Assembly: GCF_001442755.1 (NCBI RefSeq) | Contig: NZ_CP006367.1 | Span: forward strand, 2,480,001 to 2,544,000 | Source: Aureimonas sp. AU20 | Lineage (GTDB): Bacteria; Pseudomonadota; Alphaproteobacteria; Rhizobiales; Rhizobiaceae | Direction: 5' to 3' | Length of the DNA stretch: 64,000 nucleotides | Shown: positions 1 to 9,279 of the stretch, piece after piece | Numbering within the stretch: the first letter of the stretch is position 1 | Layout: every line of letters begins with the position of its first letter | Position numbers and translations under genes: made by a program | Notes under the pieces: model-generated | The model's database searches: none | What the model was told of the DNA's origin: nothing | Seen by the model: only the letters and a program-made list of their open reading frames with translations

Positions 1-56
1 CCTTCGAGGAACGGGCGGATCGAATCTACGCGCCGGAACGGGTCGCGGAAGCTTAG
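1..56 (+). CDS. C-terminal end of a RatA/COQ10-type START-domain protein (partial)
   Basis: The frame with codons starting at base 3 encodes about 17 residues ([17 protein letters not shown]) and a TAG at 54-56. The 'FE.RAD.IY' ending resembles the C-terminus of the RatA/COQ10 family, which in Hyphomicrobiales often lies next to cinA. The rest of the gene lies outside the window. Its stop overlaps the stop of the convergent cinA by four bases, so no terminator can fit between them. The identification rests on very few residues and on neighbourhood. Confidence 0.5.
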   Translation, partial: FEERADRIYAPERVAEA

Positions 57-568
57 TCGCCGACTTGACGCGGCGCGTTCTGGAGCAGGGCGGTTTCGAT
101 AAATTCGAGCGCGACGCGCACGGACTCGCGCCGGATGGCGTCGCGACCGAGCGCGCCGAAGCGCATTTCTCGATGCTCGACGCCGCGTTCGCTGGCGAGG
201 CCGAAATGCACGAGGCCCACTGGCTTGGCCTCGGTCCCACCGCCGGGACCAGCGATGCCCGTGACCGACAAGGCGATGTCCACCTTGGCGCGAGCCCTCG
301 CTTCCCCCGCCATCTCCAGCGCGACGGCCTGCGACACGGCACCGTGGGTCGCCAAGCTCTCACCGGACACGCCAAGCAAGTCCTGCTTTGCCCCATTGGA
401 ATAGGTGACGAAGCCTCGGTCGAAAACGACCGAAGAGCCTTCGATTGCCGTCAGCGCGGCTGCGACGAGACCGCCCGTGCAGGATTCCGCCGTGGCCAGG
501 GTGAGTCCATGCTGCCGCGCGAGTTCGACGATCCGGCGCGCCTGAGCGAGGATGCCGTCCTCAGTCAC
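53..568 (-). CDS. cinA: CinA C-terminal-domain protein, nicotinamide-nucleotide amidase
   Basis: 171 residues, forming the single-domain CinA-C/PncC type. The family deamidates NMN to nicotinic acid mononucleotide in pyridine-nucleotide salvage. AESCTGGL (residues 27-34) and the glycine-rich GIAGPGGG segment (104-111) are the family signatures. The N-terminal molybdopterin-binding-like domain of full-length CinA is absent, as is usual in this lineage. I chose the GTG at 566-568 because it gives a full-length domain and overlaps the ispDF stop as GTGA, which implies translational coupling. A longer reading of the frame would run deep into ispDF and is not supported. Confidence 0.9.
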   Translation of the reverse strand: MTEDGILAQARRIVELARQHGLTLATAESCTGGLVAAALTAIEGSSVVFDRGFVTYSNGAKQDLLGVSGESLATHGAVSQAVALEMAGEARARAKVDIALSVTGIAGPGGGTEAKPVGLVHFGLASERGVEHREMRFGALGRDAIRRESVRVALEFIETALLQNAPRQVGD

Positions 569-1767
569 CGCGCACTCTCCGCATCTCCATAGACGACGCT
601 GGTCGTTGCGATGGCCGCAATGCCTTCGCGCCGGCCGATGAAGCCCAGCATTTCGTTGGTGGTGGCCTTGATCGAGATGCGCTCGGGCTCGAGCCCAGTC
701 ATCTCGCCGATCGCCGCGACCATAGCGGCGCGATGCGGGCCGACTTTCGGCGCTTCCGCAATCAGCGTCACATCGACATTGCAGATACGGCCGCCCTTCT
801 CTCGAACAATCTCGACCGCGTGCCGAACGAACAGACTGGATGCCGCGCCTTTCCACTGCGGATCGCTCGGCGGGAAATGCGTGCCGATGTCGCCGGCGCC
901 GCACGTCGCCAGAAGCGCATCGGTCAAAGCATGCAGCCCCACATCGGCATCGGAATGGCCAAGCAGCGTCTGTTCATGGGCGATGCGCACGCCGCAAAGC
1001 GTGACATGGTCTCCCTCCACGAGCTGGTGCACGTCGTAGCCATTGCCGGTTCTTACATCGATCATGCGCGAGGCGCTCCTGAGCTTGGTGTCGGCGGCGG
1101 TGATATCTTCGGCCAGCGTCAGCTTCACGTTGCGCATCTCGCCGGGAACGAGCGCGACGGGGTGGCCCCGCCATTCGAAAAGCGACGCATCGTCCGTGAA
1201 GGCCTGAGCGGTTTCGCGCGTCGCCGCTTCATGCGCCTGGAGAATGAGGTCGAAGGGGAAGCCCTGCGGGGTTTGCGCGGCGAAGAGATTCTTGCGATCC
1301 ACCGTGTCGGCGATGAAGCCGCCATCGCCCATGCGCTTGATCGTGTCAGTCACCGGAGCGGACGGAATGGCGCCAGAGCTTCGAGACACAGCGTCCAACA
1401 CCTCGTCGATCACACGGCTGGACACGAAGGGGCGCACGCCGTCATGGATCAGGACTGCCTCAGGCGCCGCAGCTCGCAAGGCCTCCAACCCTTTCAGGAC
1501 GGAAGCTTGGCGCGTGATGCTACCGGGGACAAGCCTGATCCGATCGCCAAAGCAAGACAGGCATGCGTTCGCGCGCTCGACGTCGTCGGGGTGGATGAGG
1601 ACAACAATGGTCTGAAAGGCGTGGTCGCGCAGGAAGGCCTCGACCGTCCATTGCAGAACTGGCCGCCCGCCGATGCGGCGGTACTGCTTCGGCCCTTCCT
1701 CCGATTGACCCGCGCGTTCCCCACGCCCGGCGGCCACGATCACCACGGCCGTCTTACTCTGGTACAT
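565..1767 (-). CDS. ispDF: bifunctional IspD/IspF (MEP isoprenoid pathway)
   Basis: 400 residues in two domains. Residues 1-230 are the IspD cytidylyltransferase, which makes CDP-methylerythritol; its nucleotide-binding loop AAGRGERAG is at 12-20. Residues about 236-400 are IspF (MEcPP synthase), with the metal-binding D-x-H at 245-247 and HSDADV at 271-276. The fusion is typical of alphaproteobacteria. The ATG at 1765-1767 has an AGGGGG ribosome site just upstream; upstream in-frame codons have no family counterpart. The gene diverges from dusB across a 151-bp gap and is translationally coupled to cinA. Confidence 0.95.
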   Translation of the reverse strand: MYQSKTAVVIVAAGRGERAGQSEEGPKQYRRIGGRPVLQWTVEAFLRDHAFQTIVVLIHPDDVERANACLSCFGDRIRLVPGSITRQASVLKGLEALRAAAPEAVLIHDGVRPFVSSRVIDEVLDAVSRSSGAIPSAPVTDTIKRMGDGGFIADTVDRKNLFAAQTPQGFPFDLILQAHEAATRETAQAFTDDASLFEWRGHPVALVPGEMRNVKLTLAEDITAADTKLRSASRMIDVRTGNGYDVHQLVEGDHVTLCGVRIAHEQTLLGHSDADVGLHALTDALLATCGAGDIGTHFPPSDPQWKGAASSLFVRHAVEIVREKGGRICNVDVTLIAEAPKVGPHRAAMVAAIGEMTGLEPERISIKATTNEMLGFIGRREGIAAIATTSVVYGDAESAR

Positions 1768-1880
1768 TCCGGTCCCCCTGACACCGGATCGGCTTATCGC
1801 AGCCCGGACACGTTGCAAAGGCAAAGCCCAATTCGCATACGTGCAGTGCAACAATATTGGAGCATCACACGCCTCCGATG

Positions 1881-1909
1881 CTTGTCTTTTGAGCATGCCC
1901 GGATATGGT
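1881..1909 (+). promoter_or_regulatory. sigma70-type promoter of dusB-ntrBC
   Basis: CTTGTC (1881-1886), a 17-bp spacer and TATGGT (1904-1909) fit the alphaproteobacterial housekeeping pattern. A start of transcription about seven bases further on would fall at about 1916, only a few bases before the ATG at 1919. The mRNA would therefore be leaderless or nearly so. This is prediction only. Confidence 0.5.
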
Positions 1910-1918
1910 ACAAGCGCC

Positions 1919-2986
1919 ATGATGGAAAACGCGTCAAACACAGTTTTTGCCGATATTAGCGGCGATTCGAGCGAGGTGCGGCCGCGGGACCTTCTGGGGA
2001 GTGGAGCCTCTCCGGCGACGCGCGTTCTTCTCGCCCCGCTGTCGGGCATTACCGACGTGCCGTTTCGAAGCCTTGTCCGCTCTTTCGGGACGAAGCTTGT
2101 TTTCTCCGAGATGGTGGCGAGCGGCGAATTGCTGAAAGGCGACAGCGAAAGCCGACTTCGAATGAGCGCCGACGGCGCCGGTTGTCATGCCGTTCAACTG
2201 GCTGGCCGCGAGGCGAACGCAATGCGCGATGCCGCTCGTCTCGTTGCGGGCGAAGGCGCCGATCTCATCGATATCAATATGGGCTGCCCTGCCAAGAAGG
2301 TCGTAGGCGGCGCTTCGGGTTCGGCGCTCATGCGCGATCTCGACCATGCATTGCGCCTGATCGAGGCGACGCTGGAGGGCGCGGGGCGCGTGCCTGTCAG
2401 CCTGAAGATGCGGCTCGGTTGGGATCGCAGCAGTCTCAATGCGCCGGACCTCGCTCTTCGCGCCGAGCGCGCCGGGATCGCTTGGGTAACGGTGCATGGC
2501 CGCACGCGGGATCAGTTCTATGAAGGCGAGGCAGACTGGTCGGCCATCCGGGCGGTCAAGGACGTGGTGAGCATTCCTGTAATCGCGAACGGCGATCTGA
2601 CGGAGCGCGCCCAGCATGGTTCGATGCTACGGCTGAGTGGCGCGGACGCCGTTATGGTCGGGCGAGGGGCCTGCGGCCGCCCTTGGTTTCCCGCGCTTCT
2701 TTCGGGCGCAGCCCCCAACGATCTCGCCGCGCGCTCCTTCGGTGATCTCGTCGCCGATCATTACGAAGGGATGCTCGCGCATTACGGCACCCAGGCCGGG
2801 CTTCGGCATGCCCGAAAGCATCTCGGCTGGTATCTCGATCGCGCGCGGGTGCCGGGCGAGCGAAAGGCGCCGCTTTTGCGCGAGGCCGACCATCGCCGTG
2901 TCGCCTCGGACCTCCGAACCCTTCTTGACGGCATGACGATCGGCGACGTCGATTCGGAATTGCAGACCCTGCGGAAAGCGGCCTGA
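1919..2986 (+). CDS. dusB: tRNA dihydrouridine synthase
   Basis: About 355 residues. This FMN enzyme reduces specific uridines in tRNA to dihydrouridine. The TIM-barrel signatures are [10 protein letters not shown] near the N-terminus, [10 protein letters not shown] with the catalytic cysteine, [10 protein letters not shown], and the phosphate-binding end [16 protein letters not shown]. Two ATGs follow each other (1919 and 1922) without a clear ribosome site. A further upstream ATG at 1895 lies inside the predicted promoter, so I prefer 1919. The gene heads the ntrBC run, with three bases before ntrB; the dusB-ntrBC linkage recalls the enterobacterial dusB-fis pair and is normal in Hyphomicrobiales. 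Confidence 0.93.
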   Translation: MMENASNTVFADISGDSSEVRPRDLLGSGASPATRVLLAPLSGITDVPFRSLVRSFGTKLVFSEMVASGELLKGDSESRLRMSADGAGCHAVQLAGREANAMRDAARLVAGEGADLIDINMGCPAKKVVGGASGSALMRDLDHALRLIEATLEGAGRVPVSLKMRLGWDRSSLNAPDLALRAERAGIAWVTVHGRTRDQFYEGEADWSAIRAVKDVVSIPVIANGDLTERAQHGSMLRLSGADAVMVGRGACGRPWFPALLSGAAPNDLAARSFGDLVADHYEGMLAHYGTQAGLRHARKHLGWYLDRARVPGERKAPLLREADHRRVASDLRTLLDGMTIGDVDSELQTLRKAA

Positions 2987-2989
2987 CCC

Positions 2990-4135
2990 ATGACTTCGAG
3001 CGTTGAGCCGTCCTTCTCAAGCGGCGAGATGGGGATTCTCAATGCCCTGCCGCATCCCGTGTTCGTGCTGGGACCGGAAAACGAGTTCGCCTCCGTCAAT
3101 TCGGACGCCGAGCAGTTCTTTTCCGCGAGCGCGGCCAGCCTCGCGCGCAAGACGCTGGGGCACTTCATTCCTCATGACAGCCCGATCTTCGGCCTGATCG
3201 AGCAGGTTCGTCTGCACGATTCGCGCATCAGCGAGTATCGCGTCGACGTGTCCTCGCCCCGGCTCGGGGGCGAGCGGCTGGTGGATGTCTATGTCTCCAG
3301 CCTGGCGGAGGCGCCGGGCCATGTCGTGGTCATGGTCCAGCTTCGCTCGATCGCCGACAAAATGGACCGCCAGTTGACCCACCGCTCTGCGGCGCGCACC
3401 GTCACCGGGCTTGCGGCCATGCTCGCTCACGAAATCCGCAACCCCTTGTCGGGCATCAAGGGCGCGGCGCAGCTTCTGGAAGCCTCCGCCAACGACGACG
3501 ACCGCGTGCTGACCCGGCTGATCCAGGAAGAGAGCGACCGGATCGTGAAGCTCGTGGACCGGATGGAGGTCTTCTCCGACCAGCGTCCGATCGAGCGCTC
3601 GGCCGTCAACATCCATTCCGTGCTGGAACATGTGAAGACGCTCGCCAAAAGCGGGTTCGCGCGTGGCATCCGCATTCAGGAAACCTACGACCCTTCGTTG
3701 CCGCCGGTCTTCGCCAACCGAGACCAGCTCATTCAGGTCTTCCTCAATCTCCTGAAGAACGCGAGCGAAGCGCTGGCCGGCCGGGAAGATGGCGAGATTC
3801 GCCTGTCCACCGCGTTCCGCCCAGGCGTCCGCCTCTCCGTACCGGGCACGAAGTCGCGCGTGACGCTACCGCTCGAGTTCATCGTCGAAGACAATGGGGT
3901 CGGCGTTCCCCAGGATATCCGCGAACACATTTTCGACCCGTTCGTGACCACCAAGCCCAGCGGAACCGGGCTGGGGCTAGCGTTGGTCGCCAAGATCGTC
4001 GGCGATCATGGCGGGGTCATCGAATGTGAATCCCAGCCCGGCCACACCAGCTTTCGGATCCTGATGCCCGCCTGGGCCGATCCGACGAGCCCTGACACCA
4101 CCTCGCATCGGAACACGGGGAAACGGACGCGATAA
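2990..4135 (+). CDS. ntrB: nitrogen-sensing histidine kinase NtrB
   Basis: 381 residues, cytoplasmic, with no membrane segment. A PAS-like sensory region occupies about 15-120. The HisKA box AHEIRNPL carries the phospho-accepting His147. An N-box ([10 protein letters not shown]) follows, then the ATP-lid G boxes EDNGVGVP and GTGLGLALV. NtrB phosphorylates NtrC when glutamine is scarce, and unmodified GlnB turns it into a phosphatase; a glnB gene is at 34820. The ATG lies three bases after the dusB stop. Its TAA overlaps the ntrC ATG by one base (TAATG), so the pair is co-translated. Confidence 0.95.
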   Translation: MTSSVEPSFSSGEMGILNALPHPVFVLGPENEFASVNSDAEQFFSASAASLARKTLGHFIPHDSPIFGLIEQVRLHDSRISEYRVDVSSPRLGGERLVDVYVSSLAEAPGHVVVMVQLRSIADKMDRQLTHRSAARTVTGLAAMLAHEIRNPLSGIKGAAQLLEASANDDDRVLTRLIQEESDRIVKLVDRMEVFSDQRPIERSAVNIHSVLEHVKTLAKSGFARGIRIQETYDPSLPPVFANRDQLIQVFLNLLKNASEALAGREDGEIRLSTAFRPGVRLSVPGTKSRVTLPLEFIVEDNGVGVPQDIREHIFDPFVTTKPSGTGLGLALVAKIVGDHGGVIECESQPGHTSFRILMPAWADPTSPDTTSHRNTGKRTR

Positions 4136-5583
4136 TGGCTACTTCCCAAATCCTTGTCGCAGACGACGATGCCGCGATCCGCACCGTGATCTCGCAGGCG
4201 CTCATGCGCGCCGGGTTCGAGGTTCGCGTGACCTCCAACATCGCAACGCTCTGGCGCTGGGTCAGTGCGGGCGATGGCGATCTTGTCATCACCGATGTGC
4301 TGATGCCGGACGGCAGCGTCTTCGACACACTACCGAAGATGAAGAACACGCGGCCGGACCTACCGGTGATCGTCATGAGCGCGCAGAACACGTTCATGAC
4401 CGCGATCAAGGCGTCGGAGAAGGGCGCCTACGACTATATCCCGAAGCCCTTCGACCTGACGGAGCTGATTTCGATCGTCCGCCGTGCGCTGGCCGAGCCG
4501 AAGAACCCGGCCCGCCTCGCCAATGCGGACGAGAACGGCGAGACCATTCCGCTGGTTGGCCGCTCGCCGGCCATGCAAGAAATCTACCGCGCGCTGGCGC
4601 GTATGATGCAGACCGATCTGACCGTGACGATCACGGGTGAGTCGGGAACCGGCAAGGAACTCGTCGCGCGCGCGCTGCACGACTACGGGCGTCGGCGGAA
4701 GGGGCCTTTTGTCGCCATCAACATGGCGGCCATTCCGCGCGACCTGATCGAATCCGAGCTTTTTGGCCATGAGAAGGGCGCCTTCACCGGCGCGCAGACC
4801 CGCACCAGCGGCCGCTTCGAGCAGGCCGAGGGGGGGACGCTTTTCCTCGACGAGATCGGCGACATGCCGATGGAGGCGCAGACCCGGCTGCTGCGCGTCC
4901 TCCAGCAGGGCGAATACACCGTCGTCGGCGGTCGCACGCCGATCGCGACCGATGTGCGGATCGTGGCGGCCACGAACAAGGACCTGCGTCAGCTAATCCA
5001 GCGCGGTCTGTTCCGCGAGGATCTGTTCTACCGACTGAATGTCGTGCCGCTCCGCCTGCCGCCCTTGCGCGAGCGGATCGAGGACCTTGTCGATCTCACC
5101 AACCATTTCTTCACGGTGGTGCAGAAGGAAGGCTTGGCGCGAAAGACGCTGACGCCCGGCGCGCTCGACGTCATGCGCCGCTACTCCTGGCCCGGCAACG
5201 TTCGCGAGTTGGAAAACCTCGTTCGCCGCCTCTGCGCGCTTTATCCGCAGGACGAGATCACCGCCGAACTGATCGACCACGAACTCTCCAACGATCACGC
5301 CAAGTCACTGGGCGGTGATGGCGACGGTAGCAAGCCGATCGATCTTTCGGCTTCGGTCGAGAAGTATCTCGCCGACTACTTCTCCTCCTACGGCAACGAT
5401 CTTCCGCCGCCGGGCCTACACGGACGCATCCTGCGTGAAGTGGAATATCCACTCATCGCCGCCGCGCTTGCGGCGACGCGCGGCAATCAGGTAAAAGCGG
5501 CTGATCTCTTGGGCGTGAATCGCAACACGCTTCGCAAGAAGATCCGAGATCTCGATATCTCGATCGTTCGGTCTATCCGTTAA
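4135..5583 (+). CDS. ntrC: nitrogen regulator NtrC, sigma54-dependent activator
   Basis: 482 residues. The receiver domain (1-120) has phospho-acceptor Asp54 in ITDVLMPDG. The AAA+ domain has Walker A GESGTGKE (168-175), the sigma54-contacting GAFTGA loop (215-220) and Walker B LFLDEIGD (236-243). A Fis-type helix-turn-helix ([20 protein letters not shown]) ends the protein. It activates nitrogen-assimilation genes with sigma54. All motifs are intact, in contrast to NtrX at 7908. The coding region ends 72 bases before ntrY. Confidence 0.96.
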   Translation: MATSQILVADDDAAIRTVISQALMRAGFEVRVTSNIATLWRWVSAGDGDLVITDVLMPDGSVFDTLPKMKNTRPDLPVIVMSAQNTFMTAIKASEKGAYDYIPKPFDLTELISIVRRALAEPKNPARLANADENGETIPLVGRSPAMQEIYRALARMMQTDLTVTITGESGTGKELVARALHDYGRRRKGPFVAINMAAIPRDLIESELFGHEKGAFTGAQTRTSGRFEQAEGGTLFLDEIGDMPMEAQTRLLRVLQQGEYTVVGGRTPIATDVRIVAATNKDLRQLIQRGLFREDLFYRLNVVPLRLPPLRERIEDLVDLTNHFFTVVQKEGLARKTLTPGALDVMRRYSWPGNVRELENLVRRLCALYPQDEITAELIDHELSNDHAKSLGGDGDGSKPIDLSASVEKYLADYFSSYGNDLPPPGLHGRILREVEYPLIAAALAATRGNQVKAADLLGVNRNTLRKKIRDLDISIVRSIR

Positions 5584-5616
5584 AAAGCCATCAAATTTAG
5601 TTGCATTTCGGCCACA

Positions 5617-5655
5617 TTGCGTTGCAATCGTGTCACTTCCGTATATGGTAGTGGC
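5617..5655 (+). promoter_or_regulatory. possible promoter of ntrY-ntrX
   Basis: The 72-bp ntrC-ntrY gap is AT-richer than its flanks. It holds TTGCAA (5622-5627) and overlapping -10-like hexamers TATATG (5642-5647) and TATGGT (5644-5649). Transcription would begin at or just before the ATGATG at 5656-5661. This suggests ntrYX can be transcribed separately from ntrBC. The -35 spacing is imperfect (14 or 16 bp). Confidence 0.35.
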
Positions 5656-7908
5656 ATGATGGCAACCTACACTGTTCCGAATGAAAGCGAGGCTCCGACG
5701 TTCGGCGAGCGGCGGCGCTTCATGCTCATTCCCGGCATTCTGGCCGTTGCCGGCGCTCTGATCACCGGGGCAATTTCTTTCGTCGTCCTCATGGGACTGA
5801 CGTCGATCGCGCCGACCGACACGGTCGTGCGGATCGCCTCGCTGGTCAATGGTGTCTTCGTTCTGCTCCTCTGCGGCCTGATCGGCCGCGAGGTCGTGCG
5901 CATGACGAAGGCCCGGCGCAACGGCAAGGCCGCCTCGCGCCTTCACGTGCGCATCGTCATCCTGTTTTCGATCGTTGCGGCCATCCCGGCACTGCTCGTC
6001 GCCATCGTCGCCGGCATCACGCTCGATTTAGGCCTCGATCGCTGGTTCGAAATTCGCACGCGAACGATCGTGGAATCGTCCACCAGCGTCGCCCGAGCCT
6101 ATGTCAACGAGAACGCCCGCAATCTGCAGGGCTCGACGCTTTCCATGGCGTACGACCTCGGGGCGCAGCGCCAGCTGTTCGATCTCGACCGCACCGGCTT
6201 CGGCGCACTGATGACGGAGCAGGCGAGGGGCCGCTCGCTCCTGGGCGCCCAGCTTCTTCGCGCCGATGGAACGCCGTTCCTCCGCGCAGACGTTCCGGTT
6301 GAGCGCCCGCTTCCGGTCCCGCCCGCCGACGCTCTGGAACAGGCCGCGCAGGGCAATCTCGTCTTCATTCCGCCCGGCGTCACCAATCTCGTCGGCGCTG
6401 TGACAAAGCTGCGCGATTTCAACGACGTCTATCTCTACACGGTGCGCGTCGTAGACCCCGACGTGATCGCGGCGCTTCGGCTTATGGAGGAGCGCACGGC
6501 CGAATATTCCGGGCTGGAGAAGAACCGCTTCAACCTCCAGATCGCCTTCGCTCTCCTTTATCTCGGCATCACGCTGATCGTTCTCTTGTCCGCCATTTGG
6601 ACCGGCATCGGCGTCGCCGACAGGCTGGTACGGCCGATCCGGCTTCTGATCGGCGCAGCGGACGAGGTCAGCGAGGGCAATCTCGATGTGTCCGTTCCCG
6701 TGCGTGCGTCGGACGGCGATGTCGGCTCCCTGTCCAACACCTTCAACAACATGATCCGCCAGCTGGGCAGCCAGCGTTCGGAACTCATCCGCGCCAAGGA
6801 TGTGATTGATGAGCGCCGCCGCTTCACCGAGGCCGTTCTGTCGGGCGTCACGGCGGGTGTGATCGGCGTCGACACCGACGGGTCGATCAGCATGCTGAAC
6901 CCGTCCGCCGAGCGCATTCTCGGCACGGTGGCGGAAGAGGCCGTCGGTGTCCCCCTGGCAGCCCGCTTCCCGTTGATCGACAGCGTCTACGAGGCCGCCA
7001 AGCATTCGCGCCATCGCGAGCATCAGGAGCAGATACAACTCCGGGCTCGCGACCGCGAGCGTGTCCTGACCATCCGCGTGACGTCCGAGGAAAGCGGCGA
7101 GGGCAACCAGCGCAGCGTCATCACAATCGACGACATCACCGATCTCGTAGACGCGCAGCGCTCCTCCGCCTGGGCGGACGTCGCTCGGCGCATCGCTCAC
7201 GAGATCAAGAATCCGCTAACGCCGATCCAGCTTTCCGCCGAGCGCATTCGCCGCCGTTATGGCAAGACGATCGAAGGCGACCGCGAGGTGTTCGATCGCT
7301 GCATCGACACGATCATCCGCCAGGTGTCGGATATCGGACGCATGGTGGACGAGTTCTCCACTTTCGCTCGGATGCCCAAGCCCAAGCTGGAAGACAAGGA
7401 CCTGCGCGAGGCGCTGCGCGAGGCCGTCTTCATGCGCGAGATGGGAGAGCACGGCGTCCGGTTCGAAAACCAGTTCGGAGACGCGCCGCTGCTCGGCTCC
7501 TTCGACGTGCGACTTCTTTCCCAGGCCTTCGGCAATCTCGTTAAGAACGCCGTCGAGGCCATGGAAACCCTGGAGAACCATGCCGGGCATATCGCCATCC
7601 GCGCGACCCCGGGTTCGGAAAGTCACGTCATCGAGATAGAAGACAACGGAAAAGGCTTCCCCCAGGAGAATCGAGATCGCCTTCTCGAGCCCTATATGAC
7701 GACGCGGGAAAAGGGCACCGGGCTTGGCCTGGCCATCGTCCGCAAGATCATCGAGGAGCACGGCGGAACGATCGAACTCGAAGATCCACCGGACGGACGG
7801 CCGGGAGCCCTGGTTCGCATCCGGCTTCCCGCCTCGGCCCAATCGCATCCTTTCGAGCAGACCGCCAACGCTGGTCTCCCATCCAATCAGACGCATGGTG
7901 AACACTGA
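5656..7908 (+). CDS. ntrY: membrane histidine kinase NtrY
   Basis: About 750 residues. Three hydrophobic segments lie in the first 120 residues and another at about 295-320, enclosing a periplasmic region. A HAMP linker (RLVRPIRLL onward), a PAS region, the HisKA box RIAHEIKNPLTP and the ATP-binding EDNGKGFP and GTGLGLAIV motifs follow. NtrY with NtrX forms a second nitrogen- and redox-related two-component pair in alphaproteobacteria. The adjacent ATGs at 5656 and 5659 are the likely start; a TTG at 5617 in the same frame lies within the promoter. Its TGA overlaps the ntrX ATG (TGATG). Confidence 0.94.
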   Translation: MMATYTVPNESEAPTFGERRRFMLIPGILAVAGALITGAISFVVLMGLTSIAPTDTVVRIASLVNGVFVLLLCGLIGREVVRMTKARRNGKAASRLHVRIVILFSIVAAIPALLVAIVAGITLDLGLDRWFEIRTRTIVESSTSVARAYVNENARNLQGSTLSMAYDLGAQRQLFDLDRTGFGALMTEQARGRSLLGAQLLRADGTPFLRADVPVERPLPVPPADALEQAAQGNLVFIPPGVTNLVGAVTKLRDFNDVYLYTVRVVDPDVIAALRLMEERTAEYSGLEKNRFNLQIAFALLYLGITLIVLLSAIWTGIGVADRLVRPIRLLIGAADEVSEGNLDVSVPVRASDGDVGSLSNTFNNMIRQLGSQRSELIRAKDVIDERRRFTEAVLSGVTAGVIGVDTDGSISMLNPSAERILGTVAEEAVGVPLAARFPLIDSVYEAAKHSRHREHQEQIQLRARDRERVLTIRVTSEESGEGNQRSVITIDDITDLVDAQRSSAWADVARRIAHEIKNPLTPIQLSAERIRRRYGKTIEGDREVFDRCIDTIIRQVSDIGRMVDEFSTFARMPKPKLEDKDLREALREAVFMREMGEHGVRFENQFGDAPLLGSFDVRLLSQAFGNLVKNAVEAMETLENHAGHIAIRATPGSESHVIEIEDNGKGFPQENRDRLLEPYMTTREKGTGLGLAIVRKIIEEHGGTIELEDPPDGRPGALVRIRLPASAQSHPFEQTANAGLPSNQTHGEH

Positions 7909-9269
7909 TGGCATCGGACATTCTGGTCGTTGACGACGAAGCCGACATTCGCGAACTCGTGGCCGGCATTCTGGAAGACGAAGGACACGAGACCCGCACC
8001 GCGAGCAATTCGGACATGGCGCTGCAGGCGATCGCCGACCGCGCGCCGCGGCTGATCTTCCTGGACATCTGGCTACAGGGGAGCCGGCTCGACGGTTTGG
8101 ACGTACTGGACGCCATCAAAACCCAGCATCCCGAGATCCCGGTCGTGATGATTTCGGGACACGGCAATATCGAGACCGCCGTTTCGGCCATTCGCCGTGG
8201 CGCCTACGACTATATCGAAAAGCCCTTCAAGGCCGACCGCCTCGTGCTCGTGGCCGAGCGGGCGCTGGAGACATCGAAGCTCAAGCGCGAGGTGCTGGAA
8301 CTCCGCCGCCGCTCCTCCGATTCGCCCGATCTTCTCGGCAAGTCGCAGCCCATGAACCAGCTGCGCCAGACGATCGAACGCGTCTCGCCGACCAATAGCC
8401 GCATCATGATCCTCGGCCCGTCCGGATCGGGCAAGGAAATGGTCGCCCGCGCGATCCACGGCGCCAGCGCCCGCGCCAAGGGTCCGTTCGTCGTGCTCAA
8501 CGCCGCCGCGATCACGCCTGAGCGCATGGAGATCGAGCTGTTCGGCACGGACACCCCGCCCGGCGTCGAGCGCAAGATCGGCGCGCTGGAGGAGGCCCAC
8601 GGCGGCGTCCTCTACCTCGACGAGATCGGCGACATGCCACGTGAAACGCAGAACAAGATCCTGCGGGTTCTGACCGACCAGACCTTCGAACGCGTCGGCG
8701 GGACGAAGAAGGTGAAGGTCGATGTTCGCATCATCTCCTCGACCGCGCAGAACTTGGAATCGCTGATTGCGGAAGGTTCGTTCCGCGAGGATCTGTTCCA
8801 CCGCCTCGCTGTGGTGCCGATCATGGTGCCGCCGCTGGCGGACCGCCGCGCCGACATTCCGCTTCTCATCGAAGCCTTCATGAAACAGATCGGCGAACAG
8901 ACCGGCATCAAGCCTAAGGCGCTGAGCCCCGAGGCGCTCGCCGTCCTCCAGTCGAGCGACTGGCCGGGCAACATTCGCCAGCTGCGCAACAATATCGAGC
9001 GGCTGATGATCCTGTCGCGGCAGGACGATGCCGAGCACATCTCCGCCGACATGCTGCCACGCGAGGTCGGCGACATGCTGCCGCGCACACCCAGTCAGTC
9101 GGACGGGCGCATTCTCGCGCTGCCGCTGCGCGATGCGCGCGAAGTGTTCGAGAAGGAGTATCTCGTCGCGCAGATCAACCGGTTCGGCGGCAATATCTCG
9201 CGAACGGCGGAATTCGTCGGCATGGAGCGGTCTGCGCTCCATCGCAAGCTGAAGTCCCTCGGCATCTAA
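7908..9269 (+). CDS. ntrX: response regulator NtrX
   Basis: 453 residues. The receiver domain has Asp53 in IFLDIWLQG. The AAA+ domain has an intact Walker A (GPSGSGKE) and Walker B (LYLDEIGD), and a Fis-type HTH (NISRTAEFVGMERSALHRKL) closes the protein. The GAFTGA loop is missing: after EIELFG the sequence runs TDTPPGVERKIGALEEA. The protein should therefore not remodel sigma54 holoenzyme in the classical way, and may act as a sigma70-type regulator instead. This loss is, as far as I recall, usual for Hyphomicrobiales NtrX. It is co-translated with ntrY and lies 10 bases before trkA. Confidence 0.95.
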   Translation: MASDILVVDDEADIRELVAGILEDEGHETRTASNSDMALQAIADRAPRLIFLDIWLQGSRLDGLDVLDAIKTQHPEIPVVMISGHGNIETAVSAIRRGAYDYIEKPFKADRLVLVAERALETSKLKREVLELRRRSSDSPDLLGKSQPMNQLRQTIERVSPTNSRIMILGPSGSGKEMVARAIHGASARAKGPFVVLNAAAITPERMEIELFGTDTPPGVERKIGALEEAHGGVLYLDEIGDMPRETQNKILRVLTDQTFERVGGTKKVKVDVRIISSTAQNLESLIAEGSFREDLFHRLAVVPIMVPPLADRRADIPLLIEAFMKQIGEQTGIKPKALSPEALAVLQSSDWPGNIRQLRNNIERLMILSRQDDAEHISADMLPREVGDMLPRTPSQSDGRILALPLRDAREVFEKEYLVAQINRFGGNISRTAEFVGMERSALHRKLKSLGI

Positions 9270-9279
9270 GGCCGACTGC

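Noticed and set aside
733..1959. A 408-residue plus-strand open frame across ispDF
   Set aside because: ispDF has clear motifs on the minus strand, and this frame would also cover the dusB promoter.
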